A stretch of 64,000 nt of DNA, taken from Valencia hispanica. Its lineage: Eukaryota > Chordata > Actinopteri > Cyprinodontiformes > Valenciidae. Numbering within the stretch: the first letter of the stretch is position 1; each line of letters starts with the position of its first letter. Shown piece by piece: positions 50,763 to 61,573 of the stretch. Where the stretch lies: assembly GCA_963556495.2 (NCBI GenBank), contig OY747714.1, positions 52,782,541 to 52,846,540 of the forward strand, in the 5' to 3' direction. Both the position numbers and the translations under genes were made by a program. The notes below the pieces were generated by a model. It saw nothing but the letters and a program-made list of their open reading frames with translations. It searched no databases and had not been told where the DNA came from.

Positions 50763-53700
50763 CTGGAGGACAGATGGACAGAGAATCAGACACACTAGAG
50801 GACAGAGAATCAAAGACACTGGAGGAAAGGAGAATTAAAGACACTGGAGGACAGATGGACAGAGAATCAGAGACACTGGAGGACAGAGAATCAGAGACAC
50901 TGGAGGACAGAGAATCAAAGACACTGGAGGACAGATGGACAGAGAATCAGAGAAACTGGAGGACATATAATCAGAGACACTGGGGGACAGATGGACAAAG
51001 AATCAGAGACACTGGGGGACAGATAATCAGAGACACTGGAGGACAGAGAATCAGAGACACTGGAGGACAGAGAATCAAAGACACTGGAGGACAGATGGAC
51101 AGAGAATCAGAGACACTGGAGGACAGATAATCAGAGACACTGGAGGACAGATGGACAGAGAATCAGAGACACTGGAGGACAGATGGACAGAGAATCAGAG
51201 ACACTGGAGGACAAAGAATCAGAGACACTGGGGGACAGATGGACAGAGAATCAGAGACACTGGAGGACATAGAATCAGAGTCACTCGAGGACAGAGAATC
51301 AAAGACACTGGAGGACAGAGAATCAGAGACACTGGAGGACAGAGATTCAAAGACACTGGAGGACAGATGGACAGAGAATCAGAGACACTGGAGGACAGAG
51401 AATCAGAGACACTGGAGGACAGAGAATCAGAGACACTGGAGGACAGAGAATCAGAGACACTGAAGGGCAGAGAATCAAAGACACTGGAGGACAGAGAATC
51501 AAAGACACTGAAGGACAGATGGACAGAGAATCAGAGACACTGGAGGACAGATGGACAGAGAATCAGAGACACTGGAGGACAAAGAATCAGAGACACTGGG
51601 GGACAGAGAATCAGAGACACTGGAGGACAGAGAATCAGAGACACTGGGAGACAGATAAAAAGAGACACTGGGGGACAGATGGACAGAGAATCAGAGACAC
51701 TGGAGGACAGAGAATCAGAGACACTGGGAGAAAGAAAATCAGAGACACTGGGGAACAGATGGACAGAGAATCAGAGTCACTGGAGGACAGAGAATCAAAG
51801 ACACTGGAGGACAGAGAATCAAAGACACTGGAGGACAGAAAATCAGAGACACTGGAGGACAGATGGAAAGAGAATAAGAGACACTGGAGGACAAAAAATC
51901 AGAGACACTGGAGGACAGAGAATCAGAGACACTGGGGGACAGATAATCAGAGACACTGGAGGACAGAGAATCAGAGACACTGGAGGACAGATGGACAGAG
52001 AATCAGAGACACTGGAGGACAGAGAATCAGAGACACTGGAGGACAAAGAATCAGAGACACTGGGGGACAGATAATCAGAGACACTGGGGGACAGATGGAC
52101 AGAGAATCAGAGAAACTGGAGGACATATAATCAGAGACACTGGGGGACAGATGGACAAAGAATCAGAGACACTGGAGGACATATAATCAGAGACACTGGG
52201 GGACAGATAATCAGAGACACTGGAGGACAGAGAATCAGAGACACTGGAGGACAGAGAATCAAAGACACTGGAGGACAGAGAATCAAAGACACTGGAGGAC
52301 AGAGAATCAGAGACACTGGAGGACAGAGAATCAGAGACACTGGAGGACAGAGAATCAAAGACACTGGAGGACAGAGAATCAAAGACACTGGAGGACAGAG
52401 AATCAAAGACACTGGAGGACAGAGAATCAGAGACACTGGAGGACAGATGGACAGAGAATAAGAGACACCGGAGGACAAAGAATCAGAGACACTGGGGGAC
52501 AGATAATCAGAGACACTGGGGGACAGATGGACAGAGAATCAGAGACACTGGAGGACAGAGAATCAGAGACACTGGGAGACAGATAATCAGAGAAACTGGG
52601 GGACAGATGGACAGAGAATCAGAGACACTGGAGGACAGAGAATCAGAGACACTGGGGGACAGATGGAATCAGAGACACTGGGGGGCAGATAATCAGAGAC
52701 ACTGGAGGACATAGAAGCAGAGACACTGGAGGACAGATGGACAGAGAATCAGAGACACTGGAGGACAGAGAATCAGAGACACTGGAGGACAAAGAATCAG
52801 AGACACTGGGGGACAGATAATCAGAGACACTGGGGGACAGATGGACAGAGAATCAGAGAAACTGGAGGACATATAATCAGAGACACTGGGGGACAGATGG
52901 ACAAAGAATCAGAGACACTGGGGGACAGAGGACATAGAATCAGAGACACTGGGGGACAGATAATCAGAGACACTGGAGGACAGAGAATCAGAGACACTGG
53001 AGGACAGAGAATCAAAGACACTGGAGGACAGAGAATCAGAGACACTGGAGGACAGAGAATCAGAGACACTGGAGGACAGAGAATCAGAGACACTGGAGGA
53101 CAGAGAATCAGACACTGGAGGACAGAGAATCAGAGACACTGGAGGACAGAGAATCAGAGACACTGGAGGACAGAGAATCAGAGACACTGGAGGACAGATG
53201 GACAGAGAATCAGAGACACTGGAGGACAAAGAATCAGAGACACTGGGAGACAGATAAAAAGAGACACTGGGGGACAGATGGACAGAGAATCAGAGACACT
53301 GGAGGACAGAGAATCAGAGACACTGGGAGACAGATAATCAGAGACACTGGGGGACAGATGGACAGAGAATCAGAGACACTGGAGGACAGAGAATCAAAGA
53401 CACTGGAGGACAGAGACAGAGAATCAGAGACACTGGAGGACAGATGGACAGAGAATCAGAGACACTGGAGGACAGAGAATCAGAGACACTGGAGGACAGA
53501 GAATCAAAGACACTGGAGGACAGAGAATCAAAGACACTGGAGGACAGATGGACAGAGAATCAGAGACACTGGAGGACAGATGGACAGAGAATCAGAGACA
53601 CTGGAGGACAAAGAATCAGAGACACTGGGAGACAGATAATAAGAGACACTGGGGGACAGATGGACAGAGAATCAGAGACACTGGAGGACAGAGAATCAGA

Positions 53701-56213
53701 CACTGGAGGACAGAGAATCAGAGACACTGATGGACAGAGTATCAGAGACACTGGAGGACAGATAATCAGAGACACTAGAGGACAGAGAATCAGAGACACT
53801 GGAGGACAGATAATCAGAGACACTGGAGGACAGATGGACAGAGAATCAGAGACACTGGAGGACAGATGCACAGAGAATCAGAGACACTGGAGTACAGAGA
53901 ATCAGAGACACTGGAGGACAGATAATTAGAGACACTGGAGGACAAATAATCAGAGACACTATAGGACAGAGAATCAGAGACACTAGAGGACTGATGGACA
54001 GAGAATCAAAGACACTGGAGGACAGAGAATCAGAGACACTGGAGGACAAATAATCAGAGACACTGTAGGAAGGAGAATCAGAGACACTAGAGGACAGATA
54101 ATCAGAGACACTGGGGGACAGATAATCAGAGAAACTGGAGGAGAGAGAATCAGAGACACTGGAGGACAGATGGACAGAGAATAAGAGACACTAAGGGACA
54201 GAGAATCAAAGACACTGGAGGACAGAGAATCAGAGTCACTGGAGGACAGAGAATCAGAGTCACTGGAGGACAGATAATCAGAGACACTGGAGGACAGATT
54301 GACAGAGTATCAGAGACACTGGGGGACAGAGAATCAGAGACACTGGAGGACAGATGGACAGAGAACCAGAGACACTGGAGGACAGAGAATCAGAGACACT
54401 GGAGGACAGAGAATCAAAGACACTGGAGGACAGATGGACAGAGAATCAGAGACACTGGAGGACAGAGAATCAGAGACACTGGAGGACAGAGAATCAAAGA
54501 CACTGGAGGACAGAGAATCAAAGACACTGGAGGACAGATGGACAGAGAATCAGAGACACTGGAGGACAGATGGACAGAGAATCAGAGACACTGGAGGACA
54601 AAGAATCAGAGACACTGGGAGACAGATAATCAGAGACACTGGGGGACAGATGGACAGAGAATCAGAGACACTGATGGACAGAGAATCAGAGACACTGAAG
54701 GACAGAGAATCAGAGACACTGGAGGACAGATAATCAGAGACACTGAAGGACAGATAATTAGAGACACTAGAGGACAGAGAATCAGAGATACTGGAGGACA
54801 GATGGACAGAGAATCAGAGACACTAGAGGACTGATGGACAGAGAATCAAAGACACTGTAGGACAGAGAATCAAAGACACTGGAGGACAGAGAATCAGAGA
54901 CACTGGAGGACAAAGAATCAGAGACACTGGGAGACAGATAATAAGAGACACTGGGGGACAGATGGACAGAGAATCAGAGACACTAGAGGACTGATGGACA
55001 GAGAATCAAAGACACTGTAGGACAGAGAATCAGAGACACTGGGAGACAGATAATAAGAGACAGATGGGGGACAGATGGACAGAGAATCAGAGACACTGGG
55101 AGAAAGATAATCAGAGACACTGGGGGACAGATGGACAGAGAATCAGAGACACTGGAGGACAGAGAATCAAAGACACTGGAGGACAGAGAATCAAAGACAC
55201 TGGGGGACAGATGGACAGAGAATCAGAGACACTGGAGGACAGAGAATCAGAGACACTGGGGGACAGATGGACAAAGAATCAGAGACACTGGGGGACAGAT
55301 AATCAGAGACACTGGAGGACAGAGAATCAGAGACACTGGAGGACAGATGGACAGAGAATCAGAGACACTGGGGGACAGAGAATCAAAGACACTGGAGGAC
55401 AGAGAATAAGACACTGGAGGACAGAGAATCAGAAACACTGGAGGACAGATAATCAGAGACACTGGAGGACAGATTGACAGAGAATCAGAGACACTGGAGG
55501 ACAGATGGACAGAGAACCAGAGACACTGGAGGACAGAGAATCAGAGACACTGGGGGACAGATGGACAAAGAATCAGAGACACTGGGGGACAGATAATCAG
55601 AGACACTGGAGGACAGAGAATCAGAGACACTGGAGGACAGATGGACAGAGAATCAGAGACACTGGAGGACAGAGAATCAAAGACACTGGAGGACAGAGAA
55701 TAAGACACTGGAGGACAGAGAATCAGAGACACTGGAGGACAGATAATCAGAGACACTGGAGGACAGATTGACAGAGAATCAGAGACACTGGAGGACAGAT
55801 GGACAGAGAATCAGAGACACTGGAGGACAGAGAATCAGAGACACTGGAGGACAGAGAATCAAAGACACTGGAGGACAGATGGACAGAGAATCAGAGACAC
55901 TGGAGGACAGAGAATCAGAGACACTGGAGGACAGAGAATCAGAGACACTGGAGGACAGAGAATCAGAGAAACTGGAGGACAGAGAATCAGAGACACTAGA
56001 GGATTGATGGACAGAGAATCAGAGACACTAGAGGACAGATAATCAGAGACACTAGAGGACTGATGGAAAGAGAATCAGAGACACTAGAGGACAGATAATC
56101 AGAGACACTGGAGGACAGAGAATCATAGACACTGGAGGACAAATAATCAGAGACACTAGAGGACAGAGAATCAGAGACACTAGAGGACTGATGGACAGAG
56201 AATCAGAGACACT

Positions 56214-56270
56214 GAGGACCCTCCAGTGAAGAACTGCTGAAGGTTTGGACTGATGTCCAGAGACACTGGA
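56214..56270 (-). pseudogene. Ig D1 exon-start copy 1 in the array
   Basis: CCTCCAGTGAAGAACTGCTG and GTTTGGACTGATGTCC match the first 47 or so bases of the Ig D1 exon (50715-50762), with CCAGTG in place of CCAATG. It would read VSLDISPNLQQFFTGG on the minus strand before returning to repeat units. Confidence 0.9.
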
Positions 56271-56394
56271 GGACAGAGAATCAAAGACACTGGAGGACAG
56301 AGAATCAAAGACACTGGAGGACAAATAATCAGAGACACTAGAGGACAGAGAATCAGAGACACTAGAGGACTGATGGACAGAGAATCAGAGACAC

Positions 56395-56450
56395 TGAGGA
56401 GCCTCTAGTGAAGAACTACTGAAGGTTTGGACTGATGTCCACAGACACTC
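56395..56450 (-). pseudogene. Ig D1 exon-start copy 2 in the array
   Basis: Same exon-start segment, with GAAGAACTACTGAAGG and GATGTCCACAGACACTCGAG differences. The ACTC change alters the AG-adjacent region of this copy. Confidence 0.88.
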
Positions 56451-56684
56451 GAGGACAAATAATCAGAGACACTAGAGGACAGATAATTAGAGACACTAGA
56501 GGATTGATGGACAGAGAATCAGAGACACTAGAGGACAGAGAATCAGAGACACTAGAGGACAGATAATCAGAGACACTAGAGGACTGATGGACAGAGAATC
56601 AGAGACACTAGAGGACAGATAATCAGAGACACTGGAGGACAGAGAATCAGAGACACTGGAGGACAAATAATCAGAGACACTAGA

Positions 56685-56742
56685 GGAGCCTCCAGTGAAT
56701 AATTGCTGAAGGTTTGGACTGATGTCCACAGACACTGGAGGA
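56685..56742 (-). pseudogene. Ig D1 exon-start copy 3 in the array
   Basis: Same segment, with GTGAATAATTGCTGAAGG and GATGTCCACAGACACTGG. Confidence 0.88.
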
Positions 56743-56994
56743 CAAATTATCAGAGACACTAGAGGACAGATAATTAGAGACACTAGAGGATTGATGGACA
56801 GAGAATCAGAGACACTAGAGGACAGATAATCAGAGACACTAGAGGACAGATAATCAGAGACACTGGAGGACAGATAATCAGAGACACTAGAGGACTGATG
56901 GACAGAGAATCAGAGACACTAGAGGACAGATAATCAGAGACACTGGAGGACAGAGAATCAGAGACACTGGAGGACAAATAATCAGATACACTAG

Positions 56995-57052
56995 AAGAGC
57001 CTCCAGTGAAGAATTGCTGAAGGTTTGGACTGATGTCCACAGACACTGGAGG
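56995..57052 (-). pseudogene. Ig D1 exon-start copy 4 in the array
   Basis: Same segment, with GTGAAGAATTGCTGAAGG and GATGTCCACAGACACTGG. Together with its flanks it forms a block of roughly 310 bp also seen around copy 3. Confidence 0.88.
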
Positions 57053-57184
57053 ACAAATAATCAGAGACACTAGAGGACAGATAATTAGAGACACTAGAGG
57101 ATTGATGGACAGAGAATCAGAGACACTAGAGGACAGATAATCAGAGACACTAGAGGACTGATGGACAGAGAACCAGAGATACTG

Positions 57185-57240
57185 AGGAGCCTCCAGTGAA
57201 GAACTGCTGAAGGTTTGGACTGATGTCCAGAGACACTAGA
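57185..57240 (-). pseudogene. Ig D1 exon-start copy 5 in the array
   Basis: Same segment, with GTGAAGAACTGCTGAAGG and GATGTCCAGAGACACTAG. It is the copy farthest from the real exon. Confidence 0.88.
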
Positions 57241-57470
57241 GGACAGATAATTAGAGACACTAGAGGACTGGAGGACAGATAATCAGAGACACTAGAGGAC
57301 AGATAATCAGAGACACTGGAGGGCAGAGAATCAGAAACACTGGAGGACAGAGAATCAGAAACACTGGAGGACAAATAATCAGAGACACTAGAGGACAAAT
57401 GAACAGAGTTAATGTCTCAGCCTCATGATTAGGTCTCTGGGTTCTGGTTGGAGCGACTCCATTAACTCAC

Positions 57471-57512
57471 CTGGAAACACAGGAAGTCCAGACAGCATCA
57501 CCATGGAAACAC
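57471..57512 (-). CDS. Candidate signal-peptide mini-exon of the FCRL-like gene
   Basis: A 42-bp segment bounded by acceptor GATCTGCAG and donor CCAG/GTGAGT, in phase 1 at both ends. It reads VSMVMLSGLPVFP and would join to VSLDISPN of Ig D1. FCRL genes commonly have a tiny exon between the start exon and D1, which is why I favour it. An ATG within it (57502-57504) could also serve as a start. The hydrophobic stretch is short, so a first exon further upstream is likely, but I could not identify it. Confidence 0.45.
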
Positions 57513-58561
57513 CTGCAGATCACCATGGAGACAGTGAGAAGAAGATGGATCAATGATTCAACAGATGAGACACACCTGGACATCCCAGAGACAGAGACTC
57601 TAGTTGGGCCACAGCCATGATTAATGGAGCAAACACAGACCTCCCTACCACTAGGAGTGCTATAACACTCGTAGTTTCAACAGGAGGAGGAGTTATGAAA
57701 GAAAGTAGCTGCTGCTGGAACTTTGGTCTCTTTGTTTGTGGGAAACCATAATAGAGAGGCGTGTGTTTTAAACTTCCTTTCCTGGTGAACCCGAATACCT
57801 GTAAAGTCTAACGATCAATCAGGTGAACTGTATTGATGAAATGAGTCCTGACTGACTTGTTCAAAACTCTTCAAAAAGAATCTTTGTTATGACAGATATT
57901 ACCTAGTTTGCAGCTGAACTGCTGCTACAGGAGCCGAGAGCTGCATGAACCGAGGGCTCCTCTTAGCTGGGCTGAGGTCCATGGGAGAAGATGGCCGAAC
58001 AGAACCGAGCTGAGAGAACATTCCTAGCTAACGGTGGCTCGGTAACCTACGAGGACTGACTGCTGGCTGCCGAGCAGCTGCTGCTACAGGAGCTGAGAGC
58101 TGCTGCTAACAGGCTAGCTAAGAGCTGGCTCCCCTCCTTCAATGCTGGTTCCTCAGACAATGGAGCCACTCGTCACTGGAGACCTAAGAATCGTTCATGT
58201 AAGGTTGTGTCTGGGCAGAGTTAAATTAGCGAAAGATAAATATATTAAGGTTTTTGTGATCATCTGTTTAACTGTGTTGCTGCATTTGTTCTTCAGTTGT
58301 TTATAAACAGTGTTATTGATAGAGCAGTTTTAAATCACGCAATATGACTTTCTCCGTCTAGCCGTGTTTTTTCTTTGTTCTTAGATACTAAAACAGAAAT
58401 ACATAAATTAGCATAAATCTACATGAACCTACATAAATTAGCTCCGCACGCTCGATCTGATTAGTGTGGCCGGCGTTTTAGCGGACCGCCAGCTTTAATA
58501 AACAATAAAGATGGCTACCTACCTGTCTGTGTCACAGCACTAGACTAGACTTGGATATCCT
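57513..58561. other. Unassigned sequence between the FCRL-like gene and the 15-bp array
   Basis: No gene is recognised. A word close to CTGCTGCTACAGGAGC with GAGAGCTGC occurs twice (about 57919 and 58078). A promoter or first exon of the minus-strand FCRL-like gene would be expected in this stretch, but nothing diagnostic is visible. Confidence 0.4.
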
Positions 58562-60867
58562 GGAACCATGATGGACGGAACCATGATGGACAGATCCATG
58601 ATGGACAGAACCATGATGAACAAAACCAGAATGGACAGAACCAGGATGGACAGAACCAGGATGGACAGAACCATGATGGACAGAACCAGGATGGACAGAA
58701 CCAGGATGGACGGAACCAGGATGGATGGAACCATGATGGACAGAACCAGGATGGACAGAACCAGGATGGACGGAACCAGGATGGATGGAACCATAATGGA
58801 CGGAACCATAATGGACGGAACCATGATGGATGGAACCATGATGGAAGGAACTATGATAAACAGAACCACGATAGACGGAACCAGTATGGACAGAACCAGG
58901 ATGGATGGATCCATGATGGACAGAACCATGATGGATGGAACCATGATGGACAGAACCAGGATGGACAGAACCAGGATGGATGGAACCATGATGGACAGAA
59001 CCAGGATGGACAGAACCAGGATGGATGGAACCATGATGGACAGATCCATGATGGACAGAACCATGATGAACAGATCCATGATGGACAGAACCATGATGAA
59101 CAAAACCAGGATGGACAGAACCATGATGGACAGAACCAGGATGGACAGAACCAGGATGGACAGAACCATGATGGACAGAACCAGGATGGACAGAACCAGG
59201 ATGGACGGAACCATGATGGACAGAACCAGGATGGACAGAACCAGGATGGACGGAACCAGGATGGATGGAACAATAATGGACGGAACCATAATGGACGGAA
59301 CCATGATGGATGGAACCATGATGGAAGGAACTATGATAAACAAAACCAGGATGGACAGAACCAGGATGGACAGAACCAGGATGGACGGAACCATGATGGA
59401 CAGAACCATGATGGACGGAACCATGATGGACAGAACCAGGATGGACAGAACCAGGATGGACGGAACCAGGATGGATGGAACCATGATGGACAGAACCATG
59501 ATGGACAGAACCATGATGGACGGAACCATGATGGACAGAACCATGATGGACAGAACCAGGATGGACAGAACCAGGATGGATGGAACCATGATGGACAGAA
59601 CCATGATGGACGGAACCAGGCTGGACAGAACCAGGATGGCTAGAACCAGGATGGACGGAACCATGATGTACAGAACCAGGATTGACAGAACCAGGCTGGA
59701 CAGAACCAGGATGGATAGAACCAGGATGGACGGAACCATGATGGACAGAACCAGGATTGACCGAACCATGATGGACAGAACCATGATGGACAGAACCAGG
59801 ATGGACAGAACCATGATGGACGGAACCATAATGGACGGAACCATGATGGACGGAACCATGATGGACGGAACCAGGATTGACCGAACCATGATGGACAGAA
59901 CCATGATGGACAGAACCAGGATGGACAGAACCAGGATGGACAGAACCATGATGGACGGAACCATGATGGACGGAACCATAATGGACGGAACCATAATGGA
60001 CGGAACCATGATGGACGGAACCATGATGGAAGGAACTATGATAAACACAACCACGATAGATGGAACCAGGATGGACAGAACCATGATAGACAGAACCAGG
60101 ATGGACAGAACCAGGATGGACAGAACCATGATGGACAGAACCAGAATAAACAGAACCATGATGGACGGAACCATGCTGGACAGAACTATGATGGACGGAA
60201 CCATGATGGACGAAACCATGATGGATGGAACCATGATAAACAGAACCGGCTTGACAGAACCAGGATAAACAGAACCATGATGGACAGAACCATGATGGAC
60301 GGAACCATGATGGACGGAACCATGATGGACGGAACCATGATGGATGGAACCATGATAAACAGAACCAGGATGGACAGAACCAGGATGGACGGAACCATGA
60401 TGAATGGAACCATGATAAACAGAACCAGGATGGACAGAACCATGATGAATGGAACCATGATAAACAGAACCAGGATTAACAGAACCAGGATGGACGGAAC
60501 GATGATTGACAGAACCAGGGTTGACAGAACCAGGATGGACAGAACCATGATGGACAGAACCATGATGGACGGAGCCATGATTGACAGAACCAGGATGGAC
60601 GGAACCATGACAGACAGAACCAGGGTTGACAGAACCAGGATGGACAGAACCAGGTTTGACATAACCAGGTTTGACAGAACCAGGATGGACGGAACCAGGA
60701 TGGACAGAACCAGGACTGACAGAACCAGGCTTGACAGAACCAGGATTGACAGAACCAGGATGGACGGAACCATGATTGACAGAACCAGGATTGACAGAAC
60801 CAGGATTGCAGAACCAGGATGGACGGAACCAGGTTTGACAGAACCAGGATGGACGGAACCAGGTGGA
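58562..60867. repeat. 15-bp minisatellite (about 154 copies)
   Basis: Units of the type ATGGACAGAACCAGG or ATGGACGGAACCATG run head to tail for 2.3 kb. Changes are mostly at position 7 (A/G) and the last two bases. Larger blocks recur, for example the stretch with CGGAACCATAATGGACGGAA and AACTATGATAAAC near 58800, 59280 and 59990. The register stays at 15 bp apart from a 14-bp unit near 60805. Because 15 is a multiple of three, both strands carry very long pentapeptide-repeat ORFs. I regard these as by-products. Confidence 0.95.
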
Positions 60868-61573
60868 CCAATGATCTCTGTAGAACAACTGAAGCTTCAT
60901 CCAGACTGGGTCACCAACAGAACCGTGACCCAAACCCAGCAGGGCTCCTGGAGGAGGTTCTGCTGCCTTCCTCACCAACATGCTAACAAAGATCTGAACC
61001 AGGAACCTCCGACCACAGAACCACAGAACCAGAACATCTGGACCTCCACCAGCTAGAACCAGAGTTCTAGATGGAACAGAACCGGTCCAGAGTTTAAAGT
61101 GTCCCAGTGAGCGGTTCTGGTTTCTATTTGCCTTAGTGGTTCTGTTCTGGTTTTTCTTCCTCCCTCAGTTATTCCCCATCTGTCCACATTTGCCCTCTGC
61201 TCCTGGTTTCAGTCGGTTCTGGTTCTGCTTTATGGACTCGGTGTTTGTTTCACTATCAGAACCCGAAAAAATCCCTTTGAGACTTTAGTTCTGGTGCTGG
61301 ACAGGACAACAAACTGCTGTGGGTCGGACCCACACCTACGGTTCTGGAGAACATCTGGTTCTACTGTGGGATATAATGGATCATCTCGGTTCTGATGGAG
61401 GTTCCTGTAGCTCTTCAAATGTTCAGAACCAGCAGAATGAGTCATTTAATGAGGAACCCGACCACAGGACTGACCCAGACTGGGTTCTCCATGGGTTCTG
61501 ATGAGGAACCCGACCACAAGACTCTGACTCAGACTGGGTTCTCCATGGGTTCTGATGTTATATTGTGTTCTAT
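60868..61573. other. Single-copy spacer between two minisatellites
   Basis: No gene is recognised. It has high density of the words GGTTCTG and GAACC. It includes the 52-bp duplication listed separately. Confidence 0.45.
61451..61556. repeat. Tandem duplication of about 52 bp
   Basis: GAGGAACCCGACCACA begins two adjacent units (61451-61502 and 61503-61556). Both end with ACTGGGTTCTCCATGGGTTC. Confidence 0.9.

Larger units (their letters stand above)
50763..57410 (-). repeat. Minisatellite of 24/32-bp units derived from the Ig D1 splice acceptor
   Basis: About 250 head-to-tail units fill most of the large intron upstream of Ig D1. On the plus strand the basic unit is GGACAGAGAATCAG followed by AGACACTGGA (24 bp). 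Many units carry an extra GATGGACA, making 32 bp. On the coding strand each reads TCTGTCCTCCAG then TGTCTCTG, almost the same as the true acceptor and first exon bases at 50755-50776. The 24-bp units keep frame and the 32-bp units shift it, which creates long meaningless ORFs on both strands. The distal third (after about 55990) carries GACACTAGAGGACTGATGG variants and five longer exon-start copies. Confidence 0.95.

Noticed and set aside
50750..57398. Long plus- and minus-strand ORFs in the 24/32-bp array
   Set aside because: These are repeat by-products. Only the part from 50762 down to 50508 on the minus strand has Ig features and splice sites.
58540..60981. Very long ORFs on both strands (up to 813 codons) in the 15-bp array
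   Set aside because: The period is a multiple of three, so any stop-free unit gives open frames on both strands. The translations are pentapeptide repeats with no start context, domain or conserved flank.
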